In this document: one piece after another, positions 18,512 to 28,153 of the stretch | Layout of the letters: each line of letters starts with the position of its first letter | Position numbering within the stretch: position 1 is the first letter of the stretch | Assembly: GCF_900177425.1 (NCBI RefSeq) | Contig: NZ_LT840184.1 | Span: 5,949,787 to 6,013,786, forward strand | Length of the DNA stretch: 64,000 bases | Reading direction: 5' to 3' | Origin: Paenibacillus uliginis N3/975 | Lineage (GTDB): Bacteria > Bacillota > Bacilli > Paenibacillales > Paenibacillaceae | The notes under the pieces: generated by a model | Database searches by the model: none | Told to the model about the DNA's origin: nothing | The model's input: the letters and a program-made list of their open reading frames with translations, nothing else | Position numbers and translations under genes: made by a program

Positions 18512-18804
18512 TACTGCTTTCTCACCTGCACGAGTCCCTCAGCTGTAAGCTGCTTCAGGAATATTTGTACTTGCTGCTCGCACACCTCAGGTTCAATCTC
18601 ATACTCGGACACTAGTTGCTCAACCATGCTAGCGATAGTGACAGGAGAAGAAACAAGCTCCCATATCCGGCCGCCGATCTGACCGAGATTATAATACTTG
18701 CCATTTTCGATGCTCAGCATCACCTTTTCGCCATCCATATCACTTACCAGGAAACCTTCGGATTGTACGATAAGATCATCTACCGTGATTAATTCAGCGC
18801 TCAT
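18511..18804 (-). CDS. padeB1: lasso leader-binding protein B1 (PqqD-like RRE)
   Basis: 97 residues in a PqqD-type fold: EGFLVSDMDGEKVMLSIENG, then YYNLGQIGGRIWELV, then helices ending EGLVQVRKQ. Such RiPP recognition elements bind the precursor leader and bring it to B2. The ATG at 18804 (AAGGGGG upstream) is chosen over the longer frame, whose extra residues cross the promoter and operator. First gene of the B1-B2-D operon. Confidence 0.88.
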   Translation of the reverse strand: MSAELITVDDLIVQSEGFLVSDMDGEKVMLSIENGKYYNLGQIGGRIWELVSSPVTIASMVEQLVSEYEIEPEVCEQQVQIFLKQLTAEGLVQVRKQ

Positions 18805-18847
18805 GGATAGGAACCCCCTTTTTATAAAACAAGATAAGTGCATAATA

Positions 18848-18894
18848 GTTACAATATGTATCATTATAACAAATCAATGTTCCAATATGTATAC
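18848..18894 (-). promoter_or_regulatory. promoter and paired operators of the lasso B1-B2-D operon
   Basis: On the minus strand -10 TATAAT is at 18863-18868. Directly after it lies GATACATATTGTAAC (18848-18862). A second related site, GTATACATATTGGAAC (18879-18894), covers the -35 region. The same two-site layout occurs at 37691-37740 and 38450-38500. Confidence 0.6.
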
Positions 18895-19129
18895 AAAAAA
18901 TAAAAATATACTTTTATTAGGGGGAAGAATTCGTTTCATACATACAAGGGGAGTCAAGCCACATTTTATAGTCGTAGCAAAACGTGCTGCGGTAGCGAGG
19001 ATTCTGACAATCTAACAGTAACTAGTAGTTAACTGCCCATAGGGTGCACTTATTACAATTGTCAGTAATATAATAATGCAGCTGCAAAGGAACTTTACGA
19101 TAACAAAACCCCACTGAGGTGGTGAAAAG

Positions 19130-20677
19130 ATGAATAGTATACCGGATAAAGTTTATGTTGAAAATTTCCCCAGAAATATAACTGAAAAAGATGATACACA
19201 AAGAATTCAACGTGCTATTGATTATGCAAAAAATCAAGTTCTTGGCAGTAATTCTATTGGAGGAAGTGCATATTATAGTAATGCAATACCTGTCGTATTT
19301 AAAGCAACTCAGTATATAACAAGTTCACCTATTAAGATTTATAAAGGTATTTATCTCGAATCAGAAGGGCAAACCTACCTGGTGGCCAACCCGAGCGATA
19401 AATCAATTGATTGCATTAATGCAACAGCTCAAGCAACGCAATTCAGAGCAGAGAACATCAGTTTTATTGGGTATAATACCGCGCTTTATCTTACAACAGG
19501 TAACGTTGATATATCTAATATTCAACTAAAAGGCCTTTACTTTCATATGTGTAATGTTGGAGTAGACACTGGTAGCTTTGCTGCAAGCCGGAGCACTATT
19601 TTAACAATGACCAGTTGCAGATCGTGGAAAACATCGGTTGTTGTAAAAAACTATTGCGATATGGCCTCGATGAATGATTGCTGGATTACCCATGATGGCT
19701 CAGATGGAGCAGCTATATATAACGATGGATTTCTAAATATTAGAGGGGGGGTTTTTGTATCACTTCCTCCACAATCTGGAGCAAATCCCAGATGGATTGA
19801 TTGTTATGAAAGTTCAGGTCAACATAGTGGTCTATTTATTGATGGTGCACGCTTCGGAGGTGAAGGAGGAGGTGGCTATCCAATTGTATATAATTTTATG
19901 CCCCCTGTACTTAACTTAGCCAATAACGAAGGCAATGTAATTTCAATACAGAATAGTCTACTTTCTTCAGCATCAGGACCAAGGGATTCCAACATTATTT
20001 TATTTAATCTCCCCAATAGGATTAGCATTAAAAACTGCTTTGGATTCACTGACTTACTGAATGGAATTGTATCGTGTGCACCCTCTTTTAATCCTGATCT
20101 GTTATCTTATAGCCCCTATATTTCAATTGAATTTGATGATTCGGTTTACCAGGCATTAGGTATTAAGAGATTTGACACCCGATTAGAACGCTTCTTTTCT
20201 AGTGGAAATCGTAGGTTCAGGCGTACCTTCGGTTTAAGCGAGAGACAACTAATACCTACAACATCCATAAATGGTAAAGCGATGATTACCATTGATATTG
20301 AGCAACTTAACGGAAATAAGTTAGAACAACAGAGACAACTTGGATTTGCGATGCTTGTTATTACAACAGCCCCCGGATCATCCAGCAATATGGGATATAA
20401 ATGCATCTCGACCGCTTTAGTCACATGTGTCGGCGGAAATGACGGATCTGGTGTAGTAAAACGTCTCAACTATATCGTAAAGGACTCAATCCCAGGAGGA
20501 CAAAGTTTCTCAGAAACATGTGATATTACTTCGGTATATTGGGGAACAGGTGAAACCGGGAGTGTAGATCAAGCACAATCATCAACCAACACAAAAATCA
20601 CAATTGTCTTTAACTGTCCTGGAAGCTTAGCAGCAGCAGGAGTTACATTTACTCCCTTACTAGGTCTGGGTCTATAA
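19130..20677 (+). CDS. parallel beta-helix protein (pectate-lyase-like fold)
   Basis: 515 residues. The start resembles Pectate_lyase_3 proteins (DTQRIQRAIDYAKN, then YITSSPIKIYKGIYLES). Many short beta-rich turns follow to about residue 330, then a separate C-terminal beta domain. No signal peptide or membrane helix is seen. Such folds act as polysaccharide lyases/hydrolases or phage tailspikes; next to a capsule operon a role on that polysaccharide is plausible but not shown. GAGGTGG lies 6 bases before the ATG. It is single and divergent from lasso B1. Confidence 0.6.
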   Translation: MNSIPDKVYVENFPRNITEKDDTQRIQRAIDYAKNQVLGSNSIGGSAYYSNAIPVVFKATQYITSSPIKIYKGIYLESEGQTYLVANPSDKSIDCINATAQATQFRAENISFIGYNTALYLTTGNVDISNIQLKGLYFHMCNVGVDTGSFAASRSTILTMTSCRSWKTSVVVKNYCDMASMNDCWITHDGSDGAAIYNDGFLNIRGGVFVSLPPQSGANPRWIDCYESSGQHSGLFIDGARFGGEGGGGYPIVYNFMPPVLNLANNEGNVISIQNSLLSSASGPRDSNIILFNLPNRISIKNCFGFTDLLNGIVSCAPSFNPDLLSYSPYISIEFDDSVYQALGIKRFDTRLERFFSSGNRRFRRTFGLSERQLIPTTSINGKAMITIDIEQLNGNKLEQQRQLGFAMLVITTAPGSSSNMGYKCISTALVTCVGGNDGSGVVKRLNYIVKDSIPGGQSFSETCDITSVYWGTGETGSVDQAQSSTNTKITIVFNCPGSLAAAGVTFTPLLGLGL

Positions 20678-20691
20678 TTAAGCTTTCTTAA

Positions 20692-20900
20692 AGAGCCTCT
20701 GCAATTGCTCATGAATTTATTTTCACTTTGCTTCTATGGATAAAAACAGATTGAATTTTTACGGAAGGACGGGCATGATAAGCTGGTTATCATCGCGAAT
20801 TTCTTACGAGTATTCATGCCCGCAGAGGCTCTATATCAAATTTCTCAATTAGCCTAGAAGACGCATCTTTAGCCACAAATTATAACGAAAGGCCTCTTTT
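20692..20900 (+). other. structured 3' region with nested inverted repeats
   Basis: AGAGCCTCTGC (20692-20702) pairs with GCAGAGGCTCT (20822-20832). Inside, GGGCATGA (20771-20778) pairs with TCATGCCC (20814-20821), and GATAA/TTATC closes the tip. Further on, GCCTCT (20892-20897) followed by a T run could pair with AGAGGC of the middle arm, giving an alternative terminator. It follows the beta-helix gene. Confidence 0.45.
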
Positions 20901-20976
20901 TTTTTGTTTAATTACATATTGACATTAGCGCGGTTGCCTATGAAGGTGCTCCTTTAAAGTTACCAATTATGTTGTA

Positions 20977-22131
20977 TCATGTCCTCTTCATTAACCTCCA
21001 AAACCACAAGAATGGTCGAAGTGGGAAGTACAGGAAAGAGAACGATCTGGGTAAAGGAAGTATCTCCGCATCCAGTGAACTTGGAAGAAGTCTCTTAAGT
21101 AAAAGGAGAGTTTTCTGTCTTCCCGTCAATACTGAATTAATACTTTGCTTATATTTAGAAGTAAAACCTTCTTCCACATTGGGACTATTTTTAATTCCAT
21201 CCAGAGCCATCTGAGCCAGTTTAATTGATTTCCTACTAATTAATAACGATTGAATATCTAGGGGAATCTTAGATGATAATAACAGGTTGCTCAACAGAAC
21301 TGCTTGTTCTACGTAAATTCTCCCTCCATATAATTTAAAATGATTATTTAATCTGGGGATATCTATCTGATTTTTAACTAGACGATCAATGTCTATTAAC
21401 CAACGGAGACGAAACCATCCATGTCTTGCACCATGATCAGCAAGATAAGCAAATAAATCTTCATCCCCTAGGTGGTTAAACTCCTGATTATAAATCACCA
21501 TTATTTTTTTGTTTTGCCAAAGCTCCTCAAATGAAGGTGAACTTATTATGTCTGGATTAAGACGCCAATGAATCTCTATTTGTGTAGAGTGTAATGAATG
21601 AAGAAATGAAATATGATGTGATTTCTTTTTCCAAAATAAATGTGCATCTGTATTATCTGGACAATATCCAAGTTTTTCCAACACTTTTTTGGTTCTTTCA
21701 ACATCATTAGTATCAATTAAAATATCTAAATCTTTTGAGGTTCTATGAGATAATTCTCCATAAAGATGAAGAGCAAGAACAGGGCCTTTTAACACGATTG
21801 AACGAATCCCCTGATCATTAAGTGTTCTACAAACCACACATAATTCTCGCGTTAACTGTAACATCTTTACTGTATTATTTTTATAGAGTTGTCGAAGAGC
21901 TAACATAACCTCTTCTTGAATTAAGCTAGAGCCAATCTTATTTAATTTAACATACATAAGAGAATAGACACGATGATGCGTAACCAGCTTCAGAAAATTA
22001 TCCCAATTTATATTTGAAATATATCGCTTTACTGTCTCTTCTTCCAAGATTATATCTTCGCGTAATATCAACAGCATAAAAGACATCTCATTTGAAAAAT
22101 CACTTTTATCAATACTCATAACATTAAGCAT
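20977..22131 (-). CDS. nucleotidyltransferase family protein (PF14907-like)
   Basis: 384 residues. The core IVLKGPVLALHLYGELSHRT followed by SKDLDILID is the nucleotidyltransferase motif with a DxD metal pair; a following IEIHWRLNP also fits. The family (NTP_transf_5) recurs in Bacillales lasso peptide clusters, where its role is unclear. Here it lies 22 bases after ugd, so it is transcribed as the last gene of the exopolysaccharide operon and not with the lasso genes. It may modify either the peptide or a sugar. Confidence 0.75.
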   Translation of the reverse strand: MLNVMSIDKSDFSNEMSFMLLILREDIILEEETVKRYISNINWDNFLKLVTHHRVYSLMYVKLNKIGSSLIQEEVMLALRQLYKNNTVKMLQLTRELCVVCRTLNDQGIRSIVLKGPVLALHLYGELSHRTSKDLDILIDTNDVERTKKVLEKLGYCPDNTDAHLFWKKKSHHISFLHSLHSTQIEIHWRLNPDIISSPSFEELWQNKKIMVIYNQEFNHLGDEDLFAYLADHGARHGWFRLRWLIDIDRLVKNQIDIPRLNNHFKLYGGRIYVEQAVLLSNLLLSSKIPLDIQSLLISRKSIKLAQMALDGIKNSPNVEEGFTSKYKQSINSVLTGRQKTLLLLKRLLPSSLDAEILPLPRSFSFLYFPLRPFLWFWRLMKRT

Positions 22132-22153
22132 AGGAAGAACCTCTCAATTCAAC

Positions 22154-23491
22154 TTAAGTTAATAAAATGGGATTCATTTCTTTAACGCCTTTATTCATAT
22201 TCGGTCTTCCTACGGAATAGTAGATCAGTTGAGTTTCTGCAAGTTCTTCTTCATCATATATATTTCGACCATCAATTAAATTGGGCGATTTTAACCATGA
22301 CTGGATAAGGCAAGGTGATATATCTCGAAATTCTTTCCATTCAGTTAGTATGCATAGTGCATCTGCGTTTTCGGCCGCATTACGTGCATTCCAGCAATAC
22401 TCTACCTCTTCTGCGCTAAAATTTTTCATGAAGTTCTCCGTTGCAATCGGATCATATGCCTTTACAGTTGCCCCTTTCTCTAACAGAGAAGAAATTACTT
22501 CGAAAGCAGGTGCATCTCTTACGTCATCTGTTTCTGGTTTAAAAGCAAGTCCCCAAACGGCAATGGTCTTTCCCGTTAGATCCCCCAAGATGGATTCTAG
22601 CTTTCTAATAACATTGAATCGTTGATCACGATTCACTTCTACAACCGATTTTAAGAGTTTAAAATCGTAGTCCATCTGTCCTGCGATTTGAATCAATGCT
22701 TGTGTGTCTTTCGGAAAACATGAACCACCATAACCAATACCAGCTTTTAAAAATGATGAACCGATGCGTTTATCATGCCCCATTCCAAAGGCGACCTGTG
22801 TAACATCAGCTCCCACCTTTTCGCATATATTAGCAATTTCATTAATGAATGATATTTTCGTAGCGAGAAACGCATTGGAAGCATATTTGATCATCTCAGC
22901 ACTCCGAATATCAGTCACTATTATATTTTCTGTTAATGGAGTATGAAGCTCAATTAACTGCTTTCTTGCAAATTCATTAGAAGTTCCTATAATAATTCTG
23001 TCTGGATGAAGAGTATCTTGAACAGCTGTGCCCTCCCGTAAAAACTCCGGAACAGAAGCAACCTCGAATGGAAACTGCGAGTGTTTAGAGATAATTTCCC
23101 GTATCTTCTCATTTGTTCCTACAGGTACTGTACTTTTGGTTACAATAATTTTGAAACAATTTAATGACTCACCGATTTCCTTTGCAGCTTGCTCAATATA
23201 ACCTAAATTTGCTTGCCCATTAGGAAGAGAGGGGGTACCTACGGCAATGAAGACAGCATCTGATTTTTGGACAGCTTCTGTTAAATCTGTCGTGAAATGA
23301 AGACGGCCCTGGTTTTTGTTCTTATCTATAAGTTGTTTTAGACCAGGTTCATATATAGGTACCTCGCCCTGGTTCAGCATTTCGATTTTGGCTTCTATCT
23401 TATCGACGCATATTACCTCATTACCAAGGTCTGAGAAGCACACACCTGATACCAATCCGACATATCCCGTACCGATCACAGATAATTTCAT
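22154..23491 (-). CDS. ugd: UDP-glucose 6-dehydrogenase
   Basis: 445 residues. The NAD site is MKLSVIGTGYVGLVSG at the very start; the catalytic Cys is in GIGYGGSCFPKDTQAL near 260. A C-terminal UDP-binding domain follows (VWGLAFKPETDDVRDAPA). It oxidises UDP-glucose to UDP-glucuronate for the exopolysaccharide, using UDP-glucose from the GalU at 35025. The ATG at 23491 is chosen because GAGAGGAG precedes it; the earlier TTG lies at that site. Confidence 0.93.
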   Translation of the reverse strand: MKLSVIGTGYVGLVSGVCFSDLGNEVICVDKIEAKIEMLNQGEVPIYEPGLKQLIDKNKNQGRLHFTTDLTEAVQKSDAVFIAVGTPSLPNGQANLGYIEQAAKEIGESLNCFKIIVTKSTVPVGTNEKIREIISKHSQFPFEVASVPEFLREGTAVQDTLHPDRIIIGTSNEFARKQLIELHTPLTENIIVTDIRSAEMIKYASNAFLATKISFINEIANICEKVGADVTQVAFGMGHDKRIGSSFLKAGIGYGGSCFPKDTQALIQIAGQMDYDFKLLKSVVEVNRDQRFNVIRKLESILGDLTGKTIAVWGLAFKPETDDVRDAPAFEVISSLLEKGATVKAYDPIATENFMKNFSAEEVEYCWNARNAAENADALCILTEWKEFRDISPCLIQSWLKSPNLIDGRNIYDEEELAETQLIYYSVGRPNMNKGVKEMNPILLT

Positions 23492-23727
23492 CCTACAAGC
23501 TCCTCTCAAGTACTTTAATTATCCCTATAAAATGGCATATAGTGAAATATTTCTGCCACTTACATTTATATTGCTGGACACGACAAATAAGCATGAATCA
23601 TCCTGCCACATCTTAAAAGAATCAAGATTACCGGCTTGAATACTCATACCAAGAGGGAAATAAACGATCAATTTGCTAACGCTTTGAACCTAATAATTTG
23701 TTAGGCGTTTAATTAAGGTTACTCCTT

Positions 23728-25110
23728 CTAAACCTTAATACAGTGTTGTGCTATCTCATCCCAAGTATTATATAGTTCTATCACTTGATTATGTTCCTGC
23801 TTGATTCCACTCTGAACCACAATGATTTCAAGTTCAGACAAAGCTCTTATACTATGCAGTGTCTTCATCGGAATATGAAGAACATTGCCAACATTCACAT
23901 CCATGAAATTTCCGTTTTGAATGAATTCGCCCTTGCCCTTAACAATAGTCCATACCTCTTCACGACTAGTATGCATTCGATAGCTCAAATTTTTACCCTT
24001 TTGAATGCTTACTCGTTTCGTTGTCACACAACGTCCGTCTTCGTAATGATGATCATCTAGTATTCGAATCCAACCCCATTGCCTTTCTTCGTACATCGGA
24101 CCCTGTTCAAAATTGATGAAGTCCTTTAGACGAGGGCTTGCACTTTTATCAGACACTAAAATACCGTCAGGACTTACAGCTACAACTACATCGGATAAGC
24201 CAAGTATTGAAACTGGAATGTCAATCTCATTAATAAGATGTGTATTAGAACAGTCATCACTTATGATACCTTTACCGATTTGGCGGTTTTGCATTTCCTC
24301 TGTTAACGTATTCCATGTACCAAGATCCTTCCAATAACCTTCATAAGGAAGTACTACTATTTCGGATGCGTTCTCCAATACTTCGTAATCAAAACTGATT
24401 TTAGGAAGTTTATGATATTGCTTGGATAACTCTTCGAACTGGATAGGAATTCCTTTACGTTCCAGTAATTCAATAACATATCCAAGCTTAAACGCAAATA
24501 CTCCGCAGTTCCAAAGTGCATTTTGATTTATTAATAACTCTGCAATCTCTTCCGTTGGTTTCTCCTGGAAATGGCTGACTGAGATATATCCATCACCTTT
24601 CAAAAAATTGTTGTCGTCGGATTTTGAAGGAATAATGTATCCATACTTAGTAGAAGGGTAAGTTGGTTGTACACCAATAAGAGCAATCTCAGCATTTGAG
24701 CAATTTAGTATTGACTCTAATTGCCTTACTGAATCAAAGAAATGATTCTCTACATAAGGATCAACCGGTAATATGATAATCGCTTCATCCAATCCAACTG
24801 CTGCATGGGAATATAAAAAGGTAGCTGCCAACATAATCGCTGCAAATGTATCTCTCCGCTCAGGTTCAACAATCAGAGGAATATCCTCTCCGATTTGACT
24901 TCGCATAATTTCAATTTGAGACTTATTCGTAGCGATGTAGCAGGATTCTGCTAAACCGTTTGCTGCTATTTGTCCCCACACACGCTGTACCATAGAAACA
25001 AGCTCGTTGCTATCATTCTCGAGCACCTTAAGAAACTGTTTGGACCTCGCATCATTGGATAAAGGCCATAATCTTTTGCCTGACCCGCCAGACAGTAGTA
25101 CCAGTTTCAT
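23728..25110 (-). CDS. manC: mannose-1-phosphate guanylyltransferase (with C-terminal cupin)
   Basis: 460 residues. The nucleotidyl-transfer motif LSGGSGKRLWPLS lies at residues 6-18. A C-terminal cupin (about 345-450; MHTSREEVWTIVKGKGEF, VLHIPMKTLHSI) corresponds to the mannose-6-phosphate isomerase type II part. It makes GDP-mannose, the donor and the precursor of GDP-fucose through Gmd and Fcl. A phosphomannomutase gene is not in the window. ATG 25110 has GGAGGG 6 bases before it. A 236-base gap separates it from ugd. Confidence 0.92.
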   Translation of the reverse strand: MKLVLLSGGSGKRLWPLSNDARSKQFLKVLENDSNELVSMVQRVWGQIAANGLAESCYIATNKSQIEIMRSQIGEDIPLIVEPERRDTFAAIMLAATFLYSHAAVGLDEAIIILPVDPYVENHFFDSVRQLESILNCSNAEIALIGVQPTYPSTKYGYIIPSKSDDNNFLKGDGYISVSHFQEKPTEEIAELLINQNALWNCGVFAFKLGYVIELLERKGIPIQFEELSKQYHKLPKISFDYEVLENASEIVVLPYEGYWKDLGTWNTLTEEMQNRQIGKGIISDDCSNTHLINEIDIPVSILGLSDVVVAVSPDGILVSDKSASPRLKDFINFEQGPMYEERQWGWIRILDDHHYEDGRCVTTKRVSIQKGKNLSYRMHTSREEVWTIVKGKGEFIQNGNFMDVNVGNVLHIPMKTLHSIRALSELEIIVVQSGIKQEHNQVIELYNTWDEIAQHCIKV

Positions 25111-25137
25111 ATCCAACCCTCCATTTATTTCTCGCTT

Positions 25138-26373
25138 TTAAATTGATATTAAAAGGGTACGATACTTATCCAACGATTGTTCTTTTCTTAAATGCCGTTC
25201 TAAATATTCTCTTCCTTGTATCCCTTTGCTCGTTAACAGATTACGATCAAGTTCATAGAGGGATTTTAATTCCTCTACTATGACTGAATAGTTTTGTGGC
25301 TCAGCAACTATTCCGCAGCCACTATGTTCAATTAATAGGCATGCCTCGCTGCCTTTCTCAAGAACCCCTAAGATTGGCTTGCCTGCAGCCATGACACCAT
25401 AAATCTTGCTGGGAACAGAAACACCCTTAATTCCTTTCTGGTTTACTACCAAATGAACGTCTGCCGCATTCAATGTATATTTAATCTCTGCTTTCGGTTG
25501 AAATGGCAAGAAGAAGACGTTGCTTAGTTGATTCTGTCTCACATATGTCTCCATTTCAGATTTAACCGCTCCATCTCCAATAAACGCAAAGACAATGTCA
25601 TCATAATTGGATAGATCCTCGGCTATCTTTATCAAGTTTTCTAAATCGTAATACAATCCCATATTGCCCGAATACATGACAATAAACTTATTCTCCCAGC
25701 CGTTGCATTTAATGAACTCATGCACCTTAGGATGATCTTTCGTTAGAGGGACAATCTCTTGCTCGTCGGTCCAATTGTTAATAACGGTGCTATCTGTAAT
25801 TGCCTGATTAGCAAATCTTTTATACAATGTTTCTTGCATATCGTGGCCAACAGTAATAATGTGATCCGCGTATTTACAATTTATTGTATCCAGCCATCTT
25901 GCCACACGGTAAAGGGACTTGTATTTCATGTAACTTACAGCTTCAGCTTGTTCGGGATTAAAATCCTGAATATTATAAATATGTTTTGCCCTTTTGAAGA
26001 ATTTTCCAATCGATCCTATCAACCCGCCTAAAATAGGAGGCGTGGAGATGGTGTAGAGGATCTGAATATCCTTTTGCTTGAGAACGGATAAATTAGCATA
26101 AAAAAAATAAGCTGCGATATATCGCAACCTACTCCATTTATTTCGTTTATTCTGTTTTGGGAGCCGAATCCTAATAATATCGATATTCTCCAATTTATCG
26201 TGCATGAACCTTTTCTTTGTATGATCCCTCATCAATGCTTCTTCCGGTTGGGCTGCTATAACCGTTATTTGAAAGTCATGTTGTATATGAAGACATAGTT
26301 CTGTCAAAAGTTGCCCAGTTGATGCATAGTCAGGATAAAAATAATTGATTACGAAAACAATCTTTGGCTTCAT
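25138..26373 (-). CDS. glycosyltransferase family 4 (WbuB/WcaI-like)
   Basis: 411 residues of GT-B fold. The N domain opens MKPKIVFVINYFYPDYASTG; the C domain has FIVMYSGNMGLYYDLENLI and VPSKIYGVMAAGKPILG with the nucleotide-binding Glu region EKGSEACLLIEHSGCG. The N-terminus resembles WbuB/WcaI enzymes that add fucose-type sugars. It overlaps the acetyltransferase gene by 4 bases. The specific linkage cannot be read from the sequence. Confidence 0.85.
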   Translation of the reverse strand: MKPKIVFVINYFYPDYASTGQLLTELCLHIQHDFQITVIAAQPEEALMRDHTKKRFMHDKLENIDIIRIRLPKQNKRNKWSRLRYIAAYFFYANLSVLKQKDIQILYTISTPPILGGLIGSIGKFFKRAKHIYNIQDFNPEQAEAVSYMKYKSLYRVARWLDTINCKYADHIITVGHDMQETLYKRFANQAITDSTVINNWTDEQEIVPLTKDHPKVHEFIKCNGWENKFIVMYSGNMGLYYDLENLIKIAEDLSNYDDIVFAFIGDGAVKSEMETYVRQNQLSNVFFLPFQPKAEIKYTLNAADVHLVVNQKGIKGVSVPSKIYGVMAAGKPILGVLEKGSEACLLIEHSGCGIVAEPQNYSVIVEELKSLYELDRNLLTSKGIQGREYLERHLRKEQSLDKYRTLLISI

Positions 26374-26963
26374 ACGACAACCTCTTTCAATCGTTGTATC
26401 TCTTCCATTTCTTCGAACCTATGTTTCATGAAACGCGCAGGTGATCCAGCATGTATTTCATTTGAAGGCACATCTCGAGTAACGGTGCTTCTTGCGGCTA
26501 CTATCGACATCACACCAATTGTGATGCCAGGATTCACAAACACATCACTTGCGATCCAAGCACCATCACTGATTTTAATGGGCTTTGTAATTAATCCGAA
26601 TTTTGGATCATGAATATTATGAGTTCCGGTGCAAAGATATGAACGTTGAGACACTACGCAATGTTCACCAACTTCAATGTGATCCAGACTATAGAACTCA
26701 GCGTTATCACCAATCCATGAATAGTCCCCAATGGTTACTTTCCATGGATATGTAAATTTAGCCGTAGATCTTACCTGAACCCCCTTACCTATACGAGCAC
26801 CAAATAAATGTAGAAGAAAATTACGCCATCGATACATGGGATGCAGAGAGAAACGAAACAGGCTCCCCTGGACAAGCCACCATAGTAATACGAACCACCC
26901 GCTTCTTCCTCTTGAGTATCCGTCCTGACTATACAAATCTAATCTAATCCTGTTATTTTTCAT
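26370..26963 (-). CDS. hexapeptide-repeat acetyltransferase (WcaF-like)
   Basis: 197 residues. After an N-terminal hydrophobic segment (WFVLLWWLVQGSLFRFSLHP), left-handed beta-helix repeats run from about 65 to 175 (IGKGVQVRS, VTIGDYSWIGDNAEF, GITIGVMSIVAARSTVT). The catalytic His is in CTGTHNIHDP. It resembles colanic acid WcaF, so it would O-acetylate a sugar of the repeat unit. The ATG at 26963 has GGGAG upstream and overlaps the upstream gene by 11 bases. Confidence 0.85.
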   Translation of the reverse strand: MKNNRIRLDLYSQDGYSRGRSGWFVLLWWLVQGSLFRFSLHPMYRWRNFLLHLFGARIGKGVQVRSTAKFTYPWKVTIGDYSWIGDNAEFYSLDHIEVGEHCVVSQRSYLCTGTHNIHDPKFGLITKPIKISDGAWIASDVFVNPGITIGVMSIVAARSTVTRDVPSNEIHAGSPARFMKHRFEEMEEIQRLKEVVV

Positions 26964-28143
26964 GGACCATCTTTCTCCCATTAGAAGTTGACTTACCGCT
27001 TAACAGCGTATTGTACACTTTTAATGTTGAGTTCAGATATTGTTCTCGTGTAAACTTCTGTAGAACACGTGTTTTGCTGTTAAGACCAAATCGAGTCATT
27101 TCTTCATTACTGAACATGCGTATAATTGCTTGGGCAAGAGCTTCTTCATTCATCGGAGGGACTAAATACCCTGTATCAGGAGTAACCATTTCTGGAACGC
27201 CCCCAACATCAGTCGCTACAATCGGCAATGATGCTACCATTGCTTCAAGAATAACTGTTGGAAATATATCGTATACGGACGGAAGTACGAACAAATCTGC
27301 TTGCGGTAATAAGTCAGGGACATCTCTTCGCAGTCCTAAAAAATAAACATTATTCAAAGCTAATTCGTTAGCTAAGCTTTTTAACTGTTCTTTATAACTC
27401 ATCTCCGATTCAAACGCTACATCGCCTATAATTATATATTTTAAATCTGGGTTTGTTTGTTTAGTGATATGCGCTGCTTTAAGTAAGTATTCTATCCCCT
27501 TCATTGGAGAAAGACGTGCAACCGTAATAACGATCTTGTCATCATCAGCAATACCTAATTCTTGCTTCAAACTATTTGTAATTTTTTTTTGAACTGATGA
27601 TTGATTTATTTCAATTCCGTTATAAATTTTGATGAGCTTATCAGAGTAGCGTTTCCCCCACTTAAACATCACTGTACTTCGATCACATAAAACAATCACT
27701 TTGTCATTGAACAAATGATTTAAGTATCCAATACATTTATAAGCAAATAGCGGTTTTCTAGGCAGTTCATGAACTGTTTGAAGGGTTGGGATACCAAGGA
27801 GCTTTCCAACTATATTTCCGCCCATCAACTCCATCTTGTGGGAATGAATAAGGTCAATTCCATATTCATTGACAATCTTTCTGAGGGACTTAATAGATCG
27901 AAACAAATTTATCAGATTACGAACGTAGTATGCAGGATCGGTCGGCTTTCCAAATACAGCCAAGGTTGTAAATATTACTTTGGCTCCGGCTGCTTCATAT
28001 TTTTCAACATAGGGGCTAGGTGCGGGTAATACGACATATGGTCTATACTTTGTTTTATCCAATCCTTGAACGAGTTGAAGCAGTACAGTGTCTACACCGC
28101 CTACGTGACTGGCATAGGGCTGAATGTAAAGTATATTATTCAT
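26953..28143 (-). CDS. glycosyltransferase family 4
   Basis: 396 residues, GT-B fold. The N-terminal MNNILYIQPYASHVGGVDTV has the acceptor-site glycine loop; the C domain has KIVITVARLSPMKGIEYLLKA and the EX7E-type motif DIFPTVILEAMVASLPIVATDVGG (two conserved Glu/Pro stretches). A retaining enzyme working on the lipid-linked repeat unit at the inner membrane face. ATG 28143 with GAGG 8 bases before is preferred over an upstream Met inside the preceding gene. Confidence 0.86.
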   Translation of the reverse strand: MNNILYIQPYASHVGGVDTVLLQLVQGLDKTKYRPYVVLPAPSPYVEKYEAAGAKVIFTTLAVFGKPTDPAYYVRNLINLFRSIKSLRKIVNEYGIDLIHSHKMELMGGNIVGKLLGIPTLQTVHELPRKPLFAYKCIGYLNHLFNDKVIVLCDRSTVMFKWGKRYSDKLIKIYNGIEINQSSVQKKITNSLKQELGIADDDKIVITVARLSPMKGIEYLLKAAHITKQTNPDLKYIIIGDVAFESEMSYKEQLKSLANELALNNVYFLGLRRDVPDLLPQADLFVLPSVYDIFPTVILEAMVASLPIVATDVGGVPEMVTPDTGYLVPPMNEEALAQAIIRMFSNEEMTRFGLNSKTRVLQKFTREQYLNSTLKVYNTLLSGKSTSNGRKMVHEK

Positions 28144-28153
28144 TTCTCGCACC

